Assembly: GCA_017561205.1 (NCBI GenBank)
Contig: JAFZDL010000097.1
Location: forward strand, 1 to 52,962
Direction: 5' to 3'
Length of the DNA stretch: 52,962 nucleotides
From: Oscillospiraceae bacterium
GTDB lineage: Bacteria > Bacillota > Clostridia > Oscillospirales > Oscillospiraceae
Under the pieces are notes generated by a model, which saw only the letters and a list, made by a program, of their open reading frames with translations, did not search any database and was not told the DNA's origin. This document shows, one piece after another, positions 33,709 to 42,799 of this stretch. Positions within the stretch are counted from its first letter, which is position 1, and each line of letters begins with the position of its first letter. Made by a program: the position numbers and the translations under genes.

Positions 33709-34476
33709 ATGAAAGATTTTCTAATATACTTCTTCGGCCAAGGTACGGAAGTGGAATTCTCCAACTTCACCTTTGCCCATTTTGCACCGATCTTGTTGGC
33801 AATTGCTATTATTCTGCTGACCTACCGCTGCCGGAACAAACTCCGAGAAAGCAAATTGGATAAGCACATTCGCTACGCTTTGGCATTTCTTATGATCCTG
33901 TCCGAAATGGCCTATTATTGGCGGTTGGTGGCTTTGCCCGAGCTTGGCCCCAATCCGGTGGATCATTTGCCCATTACTGTATGCGGCTGGGCTGTTGTAT
34001 TCTGCAGCTATGTGATGATCGGAAAATCACAAACGTTGTTTGACATTTCCTATTTCTGGCTCTTCTCCGGTAGTATTTTCGCGCTGATCACCCCTACGGT
34101 AATCACTTATACCGGCCCAACCCGATTCCGTTACTACCAGTTTTGGCTGCAACATACCATCGGTTACATCGGCGTATTCTATATGATTTTCGTCCATAAG
34201 ATGCGGCCTACTTTCCGGTCTATGGTGAAATCCTATGTTGCGCTTGCCATTCTTGCGGTGATTGCCTACTTCGCCAACCGTATGATTGGTCCCGGCGCTA
34301 ACTATCTGTTCCTGGCAAAACCCGAGGAAACTCCCTCGGTATTGGATATCCTGCCCCCCAATTTCTTCCTGCGTACTTTGGTGATGGTTGCAGTGATCTC
34401 CGCTCTCTTCTTTGTTTCTTATCTGCCCTGGTTCTTGAAAGACCGAAAAGCACAGAAAACCAAAACCACAGTCTGA
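33709..34476 (+). CDS. YwaF/TIGR02206 family membrane protein
   Basis: A 255-residue protein with about seven transmembrane helices. It matches the TIGR02206 group: short N-terminal segment FFGQGTEVEFSNFT, LPITVCGW helix, TPTVITYTGPTRFRYYQFWLQH loop and FANRMIGPGANYLFL. Function is unknown. The ATG follows AAGGAGA. The cytoplasmic C-terminus is basic. Confidence 0.85.
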   Translation: MKDFLIYFFGQGTEVEFSNFTFAHFAPILLAIAIILLTYRCRNKLRESKLDKHIRYALAFLMILSEMAYYWRLVALPELGPNPVDHLPITVCGWAVVFCSYVMIGKSQTLFDISYFWLFSGSIFALITPTVITYTGPTRFRYYQFWLQHTIGYIGVFYMIFVHKMRPTFRSMVKSYVALAILAVIAYFANRMIGPGANYLFLAKPEETPSVLDILPPNFFLRTLVMVAVISALFFVSYLPWFLKDRKAQKTKTTV

Positions 34477-34481
34477 TATAT

Positions 34482-34640
34482 AAAAAGCACCACCCGATTG
34501 GGTGGTGGATGAGGGATTCGGTTGCGTTTTCGCCGAAGGCGAAAACAACGGTAGTGACCCGCGTTTGCACTGCTATTGGTCCGAATCCCTCGCATAACCG
34601 AAACCAACAAAAAACACCACCCATTGGGTGGTGTTTTTTA
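34482..34640 (-). repeat. Palindromic element flanked by duplicated terminators, next to tRNA-Gln
   Basis: Two near-identical hairpins, CACCACCC/GGGTGGTG, with T tracts on the minus strand lie at 34482-34507 and 34609-34639. Between them is a nested structure: outer arms GAGGGATTCGG and CCGAATCCCTC (34511-34521, 34581-34591) and an inner GTTTTCGCC-GAA-GGCGAAAAC hairpin. The outer left arm plus flank (GGATGAGGGATTCG) repeats the adjacent tRNA-Gln 3' end. No protein product is credible. The right-hand hairpin terminates tRNA-Gln; the left one also terminates the convergent YwaF-like gene region. Confidence 0.75.
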
Positions 34641-34641
34641 T

Positions 34642-34715
34642 TGGCAGAGGATGAGGGATTCGAACCCCCGCAAACGGAGTCAGAGTCCGGTGTGCTACCG
34701 TTACACTAATCCTCT
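34642..34715 (-). tRNA. tRNA-Gln (CTG)
   Basis: Complete minus-strand cloverleaf: acceptor AGAGGAT/ATCCTCT, anticodon loop CTCTGAC (anticodon CTG), T-arm GGGGG-TTCGAAT-CCCTC, discriminator G, CCA encoded. Confidence 0.95.
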
Positions 34716-34733
34716 ATCACACGGACAGGTTTT

Positions 34734-34761
34734 ATTATAACCACGAAACGCAAAAAGTCAA
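34734..34761 (-). promoter_or_regulatory. Promoter of tRNA-Gln
   Basis: Minus-strand -35 TTGACT and perfect -10 TATAAT with a 16-bp spacer. Confidence 0.88.
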
Positions 34762-34839
34762 GCATTTTTTTCGTTTTTTACCAGTTTTTTCTGCGTGGTT
34801 CGCAAGTAGTTTGCCCGGGTTAAACATTTCTATACATAA

Positions 34840-34875
34840 GAGATTGCCACGTCGCCTTCGGCTCCTCGCAATGAC
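34840..34875 (+). repeat. Palindromic intergenic repeat, copy C
   Basis: A 36-bp unit with ends GAGATTGCCAC and TCGCAATGAC and the inner part GTCGCCTTCGGCTCC, a shorter loop version of the same family. It lies between tRNA-Gln and the DUF5662 gene. Confidence 0.82.
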
Positions 34876-34913
34876 AGGAATAGTCCGAAAGATTTCCCAA
34901 TGACAACGGTTGG

Positions 34914-35465
34914 TTAGGTCTCTTCCCAGGGGAAGGATTTGCCTTTTAAGACGGAGTGTTTGATATAAGAGAAGGTCTCCTTTTCCCCTTTTTGCGCCAG
35001 CATTTCAAGCAAATAGTCCAGTTCCTTTTGGGTCTGGGGATGCATACGCAGACGCTCCATACTCTTGCGGAAATAGATGAGTGCAGATTCGTCGGTGTAG
35101 TTCTTTCCCTGGTAGGTAATACAGGCCGCACGGCGGTCCATCACCATCTCCACCAAGTATTTCCGGGGCATGGGCAGAGATTCATAGCGTTTTGTTTCCA
35201 GACTCAGATCCGTCCAATATTCATAATGGTGTCGGTTACGGCCTTTATGGTGCATCCAGGCCTCGCTATAGCCCTTTTCCTCCCGCTCGGCAGTATTGGG
35301 ACTGCGGGTGCCTTGGTAGTATTTTATGCCGCTTAAAAACTCCGTGGGGGAATATTTAGACAGGTCGTGGACCAAACCGCGCCAATATAGTCCCACCCGG
35401 AAGCAACCACCGCAAACAATCATACGGTGCCTAGTGATGGTCACAAAATGTTTCAGAGCTTTCAC
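34914..35465 (-). CDS. DUF5662 family protein
   Basis: A 183-residue soluble protein with conserved histidine motifs: HDLSKYSPTEF (about 34-44) and MHHKGRNRHHYEYW (about 71-84), arranged like an HD-type metal site. I recognise it as the DUF5662 group; function is not established. The likely start is GTG with only a weak upstream site. It stands alone between copies C and D/E of the intergenic repeat, suggesting it is a separate transcription unit. Confidence 0.75.
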   Translation of the reverse strand: MKALKHFVTITRHRMIVCGGCFRVGLYWRGLVHDLSKYSPTEFLSGIKYYQGTRSPNTAEREEKGYSEAWMHHKGRNRHHYEYWTDLSLETKRYESLPMPRKYLVEMVMDRRAACITYQGKNYTDESALIYFRKSMERLRMHPQTQKELDYLLEMLAQKGEKETFSYIKHSVLKGKSFPWEET

Positions 35466-35494
35466 AATTAACGCAACTCACTTTCATAGGAAAC

Positions 35495-35532
35495 GGATTC
35501 CCACGTCGCCGCAAGCGGCTCCTCGGAATGAC
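35495..35532 (+). repeat. Palindromic intergenic repeat, copy D
   Basis: A 38-bp unit GGATTCCCACGTCGCC ... GGCTCCTCGGAATGAC. Both end arms carry compensating changes (ATTCC pairs with GGAAT), so the hairpin is preserved although the sequence differs from the other copies. Confidence 0.82.
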
Positions 35533-35542
35533 GTTGTTGTCG

Positions 35543-35581
35543 AAGATTGCCACACCAGTGTGCGCACTGGTTCGCAATGAC
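35543..35581 (+). repeat. Palindromic intergenic repeat, copy E
   Basis: A 39-bp unit with inner part CCAGTGTGCGCACTGG, almost identical to copy B. It lies 10 bp after copy D, forming a tandem pair just downstream of trpS. Confidence 0.85.
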
Positions 35582-35589
35582 AACAGAAA

Positions 35590-36597
35590 TTATCTTGCCA
35601 GGAAGCCGATCTTCTTATAGACCTTGCGGAGGGTCTTCTCTGCCTCGTAGGCAGCCCGCTCGGCACCGCCACGGTACACACCTTCCAGGTAGGCCTTATC
35701 CTTCAGCAGGCGGCCTGCCTCCTCACGGATGGGCCGCAGGGTCTCAATAACAGCCTCGCCCACCTTGGGCTTGAACGCGCCGTAGCCCTGGCCTGCAAAC
35801 TCGGTTTCAATTTCTTCATAGGTCTTGCCGGTGACGGCAGCATAAATGCTCATTAGATTTGCAACGCCGGGCTTATTCTCCGGATCAAAACGGACACAGT
35901 TCTCGGTATCGGAATCAGTAATAGCCCGCTTGAACTTCCGCTGGATATCCTCGGGGCGCTCCATCAGAAACACACAGCCCTCGGGCATAGACTTACTCAT
36001 CTTGCTCTCAGGCGCATTCAAGCTCATAACACGGGCGCCGGTCTCGGGAATATAGGGCTCGGGGATCTTGAACACATCGCCATAGATGCTGTTGAATCGC
36101 TGGGCCACATCTCTTGTGAGCTCACAATGCTGCTTCTGATCGTGGCCAACAGGCACCAGGTCGGGCTGGTACAGCAAGATATCCGCTGCCATCAAAGCAG
36201 GGTAAGTAAACAGTCCGCCGTTGATATTCTCTGCGTTCTTAGCGGACTTATCCTTAAACTGGGTCATACGGCTCAGCTCACCGAACATGGTATAGCAGTT
36301 CAGCACCCAACCCAGCTCTGCGTGCTGGTGGACATGGCTCTGCACAAACAGGGTGTTCTTCTCAGGATCCAGACCGCAGGCGATGTACTGGGCCAGCTGC
36401 TCCAAAGTACGGCGGCGCAGGTCTGCGGGAGTCTGCCGGACAGTAATGGTGTGCATATCCGCCATAAAGTAGAAGCAGTCAAACTGCTCGGCACGGCCAC
36501 TCCAATTCTTAATAGCACCCAGGTAATTGCCCAAATGCAGGTCGCCACTGGGTTGGATGCCGGATAACATTCTCTTCTTCTGAACGTTTTCTTCCAT
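35590..36597 (-). CDS. trpS: Tryptophan-tRNA ligase
   Basis: Class I aminoacyl-tRNA synthetase of 335 residues charging tRNA-Trp. The HIGH-equivalent is GDLHLGNY in SGIQPSGDLHLGNYLGA (about 13-29), the KMSKS loop is in ESKMSKSMPEG, and the MFxExSRMTQFKDK segment is present. The ATG has GAGGAAAG upstream. It is transcribed divergently from gltX, so two tRNA synthetases share a 131-bp control region. Confidence 0.97.
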   Translation of the reverse strand: MEENVQKKRMLSGIQPSGDLHLGNYLGAIKNWSGRAEQFDCFYFMADMHTITVRQTPADLRRRTLEQLAQYIACGLDPEKNTLFVQSHVHQHAELGWVLNCYTMFGELSRMTQFKDKSAKNAENINGGLFTYPALMAADILLYQPDLVPVGHDQKQHCELTRDVAQRFNSIYGDVFKIPEPYIPETGARVMSLNAPESKMSKSMPEGCVFLMERPEDIQRKFKRAITDSDTENCVRFDPENKPGVANLMSIYAAVTGKTYEEIETEFAGQGYGAFKPKVGEAVIETLRPIREEAGRLLKDKAYLEGVYRGGAERAAYEAEKTLRKVYKKIGFLAR

Positions 36598-36665
36598 TTC
36601 GCTTTCCTCTTTCCTCGGAATTTCTTAATATTTTATCACAGCTGGCAGAAAAACGCAATGGGAAA

Positions 36666-36695
36666 TTGACTTTCCGGTGGGGAATATGGTATAGT
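36666..36695 (+). promoter_or_regulatory. Promoter of gltX
   Basis: -35 TTGACT and -10 TATAGT with an 18-bp spacer, about 34 bp before the start. No T-box leader is visible. Confidence 0.78.
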
Positions 36696-36728
36696 AACAA
36701 AAAGATTTTTAGATAGAGGTTGATACTT

Positions 36729-38372
36729 ATGGATTATAAAGCATTGGCTGATTTATTATTCCCAGGCGTTACCGACACCCCCGAAATGCTTGAGGAGAAA
36801 TTCCCTTTACGGAATTGCCCCGAGGGCGCTGTCATCACCCGTATGGCCCCCTCCCCCACCGGTTTTGTCCACCTGGGCAATCTGGTGCAGGGTCTGATCT
36901 CTGAGCGAATGGCCCATCAGAGCGGCGGTGTGCTGTTTTTGCGGGTAGAGGATACCGACGCCAAGCGGGAAGTTCCCGGCGCGGTTGAGGTTCTCATCGA
37001 CACGCTGAAGCACTACGGCATTGCCTTTGACGAAGGCGCATCCCACGACGGCGATTTCGGTGACTACGGTCCTTACCGGCAGCGGCAGAGAGCCGGATTG
37101 TACCATGTGTTTGCTAAGAAATTGGTAGAAGAAGGCAAGGCATATCCCTGCTTCTGTACCGAAGAAGAGCTGACTGCCATGCGAGAGCAGCAGGAGGCAA
37201 ACAAGGAAAACTTCGGCTACTATGGTAAATATGCTGTTTGGCGCGACCGGGCTATTGAAGATATCAAGGCCCAAATTGCTGACGGCAATCCCTGGGTTCT
37301 GCGCTTCCGCAGCGAGGGTTCTATCGAAAATCAGTTTAAGTTTGACGATGTTGTCAAGGGCAAGCTGAACATCACCGAAAACGACACTGACCATGTTCTG
37401 CTGAAGTCCGACGGCATTCCCACCTATCACTTTGCCCACGCAGTGGACGATCATCTGATGCGCACCACCCACGTGGTTCGTGGCGATGAATGGATGGCTA
37501 CCCTGCCCTTCCATATTCAGCTGTTCAAGGCTTTAGGCTTTAAGCTACCCAAGTACGTCCACATTGGACCTCTCATGAAGATGGACGGCAATTCCAAGCG
37601 CAAGCTCTCCAAGCGGAAAGACCCGGAGCTGGCGCTGACCTTCTATAAGGCAGAGGGTTTCCCTGTTGCGGCGGTTTATGAGTATATTATGACGCTCTTA
37701 AACTCCAATTACGAGGATTGGCGCCGTGCTAACCCTACCGCTCCCGCCACAGATTTCCCCTTCAGCGCTAAGAAGCTGAATCCTGCCGGCAATCTGTTTG
37801 ATTACGCCAAGCTAACTGATGTGAGCAAGAACGTCATCGCTATGATGGATGCCGAAACAGTTTATGAACTGTTGGTGGAATGGGCTAAGGAGTTTGATGC
37901 TGACTTTTCTGAAAAGCTGGAGCGCGATCCTGCCTACACCAAGTCAATTTTGGCCATTGGCCGTGGCGGCAAGAAGCCCAGAAAAGACATTGCAGTTTGG
38001 ACAGAGGCAAAGGCATATATGGGCTTCTTCTATGACGAATATCTGGAAAAACCCGTCTTTGACGAAAAGTTCAACGCTGAAACCGTGAAGACTGTACTTG
38101 CCAAGTTCCTGGAAAAGTTTGACATTGCTGACGACTCTGCCGCTTGGTTTGACAAGGTCAAGGCCATCACAGAGGAGATTGGTTTCACCACCGATATGAA
38201 GGCCTATAAGGCTGACCCCACCGCCTTTAACGGCACTGTGGCAGATGTATCCACCTTCATCCGGCAGGCTGTTACCGGCAAAACTAATTCTCCCGACCTT
38301 TATACTGTTATGCAGATTCTTGGCTATGACAGAACTGTAGCAAGAATCAAGGCGGTTATGGAAACTTTGTAA
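36729..38372 (+). CDS. gltX: Glutamate-tRNA ligase
   Basis: Class I synthetase of 547 residues. The HIGH region is MAPSPTGFVHLGNL (about 40-53), the KMSKS-equivalent is KRKLSKRKDPE, and the DTDxxR motif reads VEDTDAKRE. It is longer than the typical 480-residue bacterial enzyme, with an extended N-terminus (about 30 residues before the first catalytic strand) and a longer anticodon-binding part. The ATG after AGAGGT is preferred over an upstream TTG. In many Clostridia a non-discriminating enzyme also charges tRNA-Gln; no glnS or gatCAB is seen here. Confidence 0.95.
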   Translation: MDYKALADLLFPGVTDTPEMLEEKFPLRNCPEGAVITRMAPSPTGFVHLGNLVQGLISERMAHQSGGVLFLRVEDTDAKREVPGAVEVLIDTLKHYGIAFDEGASHDGDFGDYGPYRQRQRAGLYHVFAKKLVEEGKAYPCFCTEEELTAMREQQEANKENFGYYGKYAVWRDRAIEDIKAQIADGNPWVLRFRSEGSIENQFKFDDVVKGKLNITENDTDHVLLKSDGIPTYHFAHAVDDHLMRTTHVVRGDEWMATLPFHIQLFKALGFKLPKYVHIGPLMKMDGNSKRKLSKRKDPELALTFYKAEGFPVAAVYEYIMTLLNSNYEDWRRANPTAPATDFPFSAKKLNPAGNLFDYAKLTDVSKNVIAMMDAETVYELLVEWAKEFDADFSEKLERDPAYTKSILAIGRGGKKPRKDIAVWTEAKAYMGFFYDEYLEKPVFDEKFNAETVKTVLAKFLEKFDIADDSAAWFDKVKAITEEIGFTTDMKAYKADPTAFNGTVADVSTFIRQAVTGKTNSPDLYTVMQILGYDRTVARIKAVMETL

Positions 38373-38379
38373 AACACAA

Positions 38380-38410
38380 AAAGGAACGACCGAAAGGTCG
38401 TTCCTTTTTT
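38380..38410. terminator. Bidirectional terminator between gltX and the surface-protein gene
   Basis: A perfect 12-bp stem AAAGGAACGACC/GGTCGTTCCTTT with a GAAA tetraloop, A tract on the left and T tract on the right. Confidence 0.95.
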
Positions 38411-38416
38411 GTTTGC

Positions 38417-41400
38417 TTATGCTTCGGGGTCGTCATTCAATTCTTCGATTTCTTCGGGTTCTTCAGCTGCTTCAGGAGCAGTTGCAGGAACCGCAGGCTT
38501 TTTCTTAGCCAGGAAGAACCAGGTCAGACCGCCGGCTACAGCCAAAACTGCCACAACGATGGCAACGATCAAAACCACAGTATTCTTGCCTTTCTTAGAA
38601 TCCTGGGAATCGTTTGCATCAGTAGTCTTGGTTTCCTCAGGTGCTAGGGTCTCTTCGGGTGCTAAAGTTTCACCGGGTGCCATCACCTCAGCAGTAGCCT
38701 CAGTGGATAAGGTTTCACCGGGGGCCAAAGTCTCACCGGGTTTGGTGGAATTTGTGGGCGCTTTGGTTGCCTTGGTTGCGGAAGTTGCCTTGCTGGCTCT
38801 GGTGGGCTTTGTAAGCGGAGCCTTGGTTTCCGTTGTTGCCTTTGTCAGGGCAGTTGCCTTTGTCTGGGCAGTTCCCTCGGTGGGCTTTACAACATCTTCA
38901 TCTCCTTCGGAATCCGATCCAACCTGAGGTGCTGTCGGCTTTGTGGGCATCTCACCCGTTCCATCATCCAGGTAAATTCTGATCTTCTTACTCTTATTCT
39001 GCGCAGTGCCAACAATCACACCATCTTCGCCGGGATTCATGGTCACGGTAGCAACCACAGTTTCGGAAGTCAGCGCATTGCCGCTGTCATAGCAAGCTGC
39101 CTTTACCTTAATAGTCTTCTTCTCAGCAGTTGCATTCAACCAGGACAGGCGGTAAGCTACCTCTGCCTTTTCGTGCTTATCGTGATCGTAATTGGCCAGT
39201 ACCTCGCCGCCATAGGCATCATAGATTGTCAAATCCGTAGCAAGGCCGGTAGGATAGAGCTTATAGTCATCGATCAGCACCTGAGTTGTCAGATCAGCGC
39301 AGGAAATGCTGATGGTTTCAACAGGCAAATCAACGTCCTTCATATCCACATTTTCTACCTTCTTCAGCAACTTGCCGCTTTCGTAGACAGAATAAGTACA
39401 GGTACCGTCATAAAAATCTATATCACGCTTGAATGTATATTCCTTTCCGGTTTCCAGTTTCAAACCGGAAAGTTCTTTGTACTGACCGTAATCGTCGTAA
39501 TACACCTTATCGCCTTCCAGCTTGATACCGCCATCTGCGGAGGTGTTGAGTACCACTACCTTGGCACCGCTGTTCATTGCCTTCGGCAAGGTAACAGAAA
39601 TCTCCCAAGCCTGCTGCATAGCATAACTATCACCGGCAGTAATATTCTTGGGCAGCTTCACATTTTCCAGAACAGCTGTACCGGTGAGGGCCAATGTTTT
39701 ATCACCGTTCCGGTCAGTGATGACCATATTCTTGTTCACATTGAACTTCCAGGTCTGGGGCAGTTTCAAATTACCCTCATTCAAGACAGTGCCAACCTTA
39801 TAGCTCTCGTAATCTTCCAGATAAGAGGGATTCTTGCTGTAACGGTCCGCATCACGGGTGACAACGGGATTCACATTGGCCTTGGTTTCCACCCAGTAAC
39901 CGACGCTTCCCAAAGTCACAGCGGTGTCCTTTATGATCTTGCCACCGGGGAAGGTAACGGTTGTACCGTTGATCTTGAAGGTAGGATCACTGTCCTTGAT
40001 CTTAAAGCTTTCCTTTGTTGTACCACCGGTAACATCGGGGGTAATGCGCCAGATATTCCTGCCGTTTGCATACATACCAGTCAGCACATAACCGTCATTC
40101 CAGTTTGCGGGAACAGAAATAGGCTTGCGGTCAGAGTAGCCGGCAACACGGGTTAGCTCCGTCAGTGCTTCAGATATATGCTTCAGCCGCTCATCATAAC
40201 CTGCCTGACCGCCAACTTTACTAACGTACATAAAAACCTGGAAGGGTTGGGGATCCAGCATACCGTAATGATACAGGGATTCGGTGTAATAGGCAGGGTT
40301 ATCAGGGTAAGAGCCGGGTCTACTATCGTAATCGTATTCGGCTATCCAAATACTGATTTTTTTTGTATCCGTAGACTCGCGCATATTCTTAAACCGGTTG
40401 ATCATCCACAGCAGCGTACCGTAGGTATCTTGGTCATAGACCGCGTTATTGTAGCTTGTGGGGTTATTATAGAGGTAAGTACTGCCGCTCTTAAAATAGC
40501 TTGCACCCGGCGCGCCGCCATAGTCAGTGCCGTTGGCCACATTGCCGACCTTCACACCATTGGTATAGGCCATAAGATTCTCATACCAGGTAGCGCCCTC
40601 AAAGGAATCATAGTCGGACACGGTTGCATTGGGATAAAGGGCTTTCATAGGTTCATACAAGGCATAGTTCATATACATGGCTATCCGGTTATCCATAACC
40701 TGATCCCAAATGGCTTCGCAGCTTGCATATTTCGCATAGTCCTTTGTGTATGTGGGATAATTGGATTTAGCCAGGTACTCGTTGGGGTAAATGCTCCAAA
40801 TCTCAGACTTGTCACCGCCAACATTCTCAAAGAACGTAAAGCCAGCCTCCTCCAGCATGGGGCGCACCTGAGTTTTATACTGGGGGTGGGCCACCAGCTT
40901 GTTATAGAAATCGTGGTCTTTGATGTCATTTTCAAAGACGCCGCCGTAGCGTTTGTACAGGGACCAGCTGTGCGTCTCAGTATACTCGGTATCCAAGAAT
41001 ATGCCGTCCAGCTTGCCGCCCAACTCATGGTAAGCTTTAATAAATGCATCAAAGGATTTTTTCAGTTCCTTAACACCATCGTCGGCATAGATGACAATAT
41101 CCGCCATCTTAAAAACCACGAGGGTTTTGAACAGCCGGATGTACTTCATACCATCAGGTCGTTTATCCAATTCTGCCTTAACGGTCTGCGCCAGTTTGAC
41201 AGGATCTGTATAGCCACTAGCACTTAAAGCAATCTTATCACCTATAGGTTGGACTGTAAGCACATATGCTTGATCAATGTTTACAAACTTTTCGCCGTTC
41301 AGCGAATCCCAAGTCATAGCATAGAAGGGCTTGGATGTGACTGCTGCGTCGGCAACTGTTCCTACGGAAGGTGCCACAGACAGCAGGATCACGAGGATTA

Positions 41401-41425
41401 AAAGTGTTGCTAAAATTCTTTTCAT
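38417..41425 (-). CDS. Large membrane-anchored surface protein, glycosidase-like
   Basis: A 1002-residue exported protein. It has a Sec signal peptide at 1-28 (ending ADAAV). A large N-terminal domain (about 32-470) has barrel-like strands, including GGKLDGIFLDTEYTE (137-150), which places Asp and Glu at a strand end as in glycoside hydrolases. A beta-sandwich region (about 480-830) follows, with an LEDYESYKVGT segment like carbohydrate-binding modules. A Thr/Lys then Pro/Gly/Glu-rich stalk (about 845-940, KAT and APGETL repeats) leads to a transmembrane helix (about 948-970), AKKK stop-transfer and an acidic cytoplasmic tail. There is no LPXTG. The family is not recognised and the enzyme activity is unproven. 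It lies 11 bp after the UPF0210 gene. Confidence 0.8.
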   Translation of the reverse strand: MKRILATLLILVILLSVAPSVGTVADAAVTSKPFYAMTWDSLNGEKFVNIDQAYVLTVQPIGDKIALSASGYTDPVKLAQTVKAELDKRPDGMKYIRLFKTLVVFKMADIVIYADDGVKELKKSFDAFIKAYHELGGKLDGIFLDTEYTETHSWSLYKRYGGVFENDIKDHDFYNKLVAHPQYKTQVRPMLEEAGFTFFENVGGDKSEIWSIYPNEYLAKSNYPTYTKDYAKYASCEAIWDQVMDNRIAMYMNYALYEPMKALYPNATVSDYDSFEGATWYENLMAYTNGVKVGNVANGTDYGGAPGASYFKSGSTYLYNNPTSYNNAVYDQDTYGTLLWMINRFKNMRESTDTKKISIWIAEYDYDSRPGSYPDNPAYYTESLYHYGMLDPQPFQVFMYVSKVGGQAGYDERLKHISEALTELTRVAGYSDRKPISVPANWNDGYVLTGMYANGRNIWRITPDVTGGTTKESFKIKDSDPTFKINGTTVTFPGGKIIKDTAVTLGSVGYWVETKANVNPVVTRDADRYSKNPSYLEDYESYKVGTVLNEGNLKLPQTWKFNVNKNMVITDRNGDKTLALTGTAVLENVKLPKNITAGDSYAMQQAWEISVTLPKAMNSGAKVVVLNTSADGGIKLEGDKVYYDDYGQYKELSGLKLETGKEYTFKRDIDFYDGTCTYSVYESGKLLKKVENVDMKDVDLPVETISISCADLTTQVLIDDYKLYPTGLATDLTIYDAYGGEVLANYDHDKHEKAEVAYRLSWLNATAEKKTIKVKAACYDSGNALTSETVVATVTMNPGEDGVIVGTAQNKSKKIRIYLDDGTGEMPTKPTAPQVGSDSEGDEDVVKPTEGTAQTKATALTKATTETKAPLTKPTRASKATSATKATKAPTNSTKPGETLAPGETLSTEATAEVMAPGETLAPEETLAPEETKTTDANDSQDSKKGKNTVVLIVAIVVAVLAVAGGLTWFFLAKKKPAVPATAPEAAEEPEEIEELNDDPEA

Positions 41426-41436
41426 CGGTTATCTCC

Positions 41437-42795
41437 TTAATTTTTAAGACTTTGCAGGGGCGCGGGGATACGACCGCCACGGGCAATAAAGTCTGCAGCG
41501 GATTCATTATGTACGGGCATCACCGGTGCGCTGCCCAACAAACCGCCCATCTCCACCATATCACCAACGGTCTTGCCGGGTGCTGGGATGATACGGACAG
41601 CAGTTGTTTTCGAATTGACCATGCCGATTGCGGCTTCATCAGCAATGATTGCAGAAATCGTGGATGCGCTGGTATCGCCGGGAACGGCGATCATATCCAG
41701 GCCCACGGAGCAAACACAGGTCATAGCCTCCAGCTTATCCAGGGTCAAAGTACCGGACAAAGCTGCGGCGATCATACCTTCATCCTCGGACACCGGGATA
41801 AATGCGCCGCTCAGACCGCCCACGTGGTTAGAGGCCATAACGCCGCCCTTTTTCACTGCATCATTGAGCATAGCCAGTGCTGCTGTAGTACCGTGAGTAC
41901 CGCAAACCTCCAGGCCAATTTCCTCAAGAATGCGGGCAACGGAGTCACCCACTGCAGGTGTGGGTGCCAGGCTCAAGTCCACGATACCAAAAGGCACACC
42001 CAAACGCTTACCGGCTTCCACGCCCACCATCTGACCCATACGGGTGATCCGGAAGGCGGTTTTCTTAATGGTTTCTGCCACCACATCAAAGGGCTGACCC
42101 TTCACGCTCTGCAGTGCGTGGTAGACAACACCAGGGCCGGAAACGCCTACATTCAGCTCACATTCCGGCTCACCGACGCCATGGAAAGCGCCGGCCATAA
42201 AGGGGTTATCCTCTACTGCGTTGGCAAATACAACCAACTTTGCACAGCCCAAACCGTCATTATCAGCGGTAAGTTCTGCAGTTTTCTTAATAATTTTGCC
42301 CATTTTGGCAACGGCATCCATATTGATGCCGGCCTTGGTAGAGCCCACATTGACACTGGAGCAGACCAGGTCGGTGACCTTCATTGCCTCGGGAATAGAA
42401 TCCATCAAGACCCAGTCACCCTTGGTGCAGCCCTTCTGCACCAAAGCAGAAAAACCGCCGATGAAGTTCACACCGCACTCTTTTGCGGCCTTATCCATAG
42501 CAATTGCCAAAGGTACATAGGAATCGGTATTGCAGCTATTGCCCACGATGGCAATAGGGGTCACGGAGATTCGCTTATTCACGATGGGAATACCAAACTC
42601 CCACTCGATCTCCTCGCCAACCTTTACCAAATTCTCCGCCCGTTTGGTGATCTTATCATAGATCCGCTGCGCGCAGACATTTACATCCTCATGAGCGCAA
42701 TCCAGCAGGCTGATACCCATAGTGATGGTGCGCACATCCAGGTGACGCTTATCGATCATATCCTGGGTGGCTAAAATATCCTTAAAATCCAACAT
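41437..42795 (-). CDS. UPF0210/PFL family protein (DUF711)
   Basis: A 452-residue cytosolic protein of the UPF0210 family, distantly related to formate acetyltransferase-fold proteins. Conserved segments are [13 protein letters not shown] at the N-terminus, [29 protein letters not shown] and [20 protein letters not shown]. The biochemical role is unknown. It is almost always encoded directly after a small ACT protein (UPF0237), as here with a 4-bp gap. Confidence 0.93.
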   Translation of the reverse strand: MLDFKDILATQDMIDKRHLDVRTITMGISLLDCAHEDVNVCAQRIYDKITKRAENLVKVGEEIEWEFGIPIVNKRISVTPIAIVGNSCNTDSYVPLAIAMDKAAKECGVNFIGGFSALVQKGCTKGDWVLMDSIPEAMKVTDLVCSSVNVGSTKAGINMDAVAKMGKIIKKTAELTADNDGLGCAKLVVFANAVEDNPFMAGAFHGVGEPECELNVGVSGPGVVYHALQSVKGQPFDVVAETIKKTAFRITRMGQMVGVEAGKRLGVPFGIVDLSLAPTPAVGDSVARILEEIGLEVCGTHGTTAALAMLNDAVKKGGVMASNHVGGLSGAFIPVSEDEGMIAAALSGTLTLDKLEAMTCVCSVGLDMIAVPGDTSASTISAIIADEAAIGMVNSKTTAVRIIPAPGKTVGDMVEMGGLLGSAPVMPVHNESAADFIARGGRIPAPLQSLKN

Positions 42796-42799
42796 ACGC

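Noticed and set aside
34298-34624. Short frames across the palindromic element next to tRNA-Gln
   Set aside because: They translate the inverted repeats and the terminators and have no RBS or domain.
20027-35581. CRISPR array from the repeated palindromes
   Set aside because: Copies are dispersed between genes, at most two are adjacent, there are no regular spacers, and no cas genes are present.
36598-36728. T-box leader upstream of trpS or gltX
   Set aside because: The gap is only 131 bp and shared by divergent genes, and no T-box sequence or terminator/antiterminator pair is visible.
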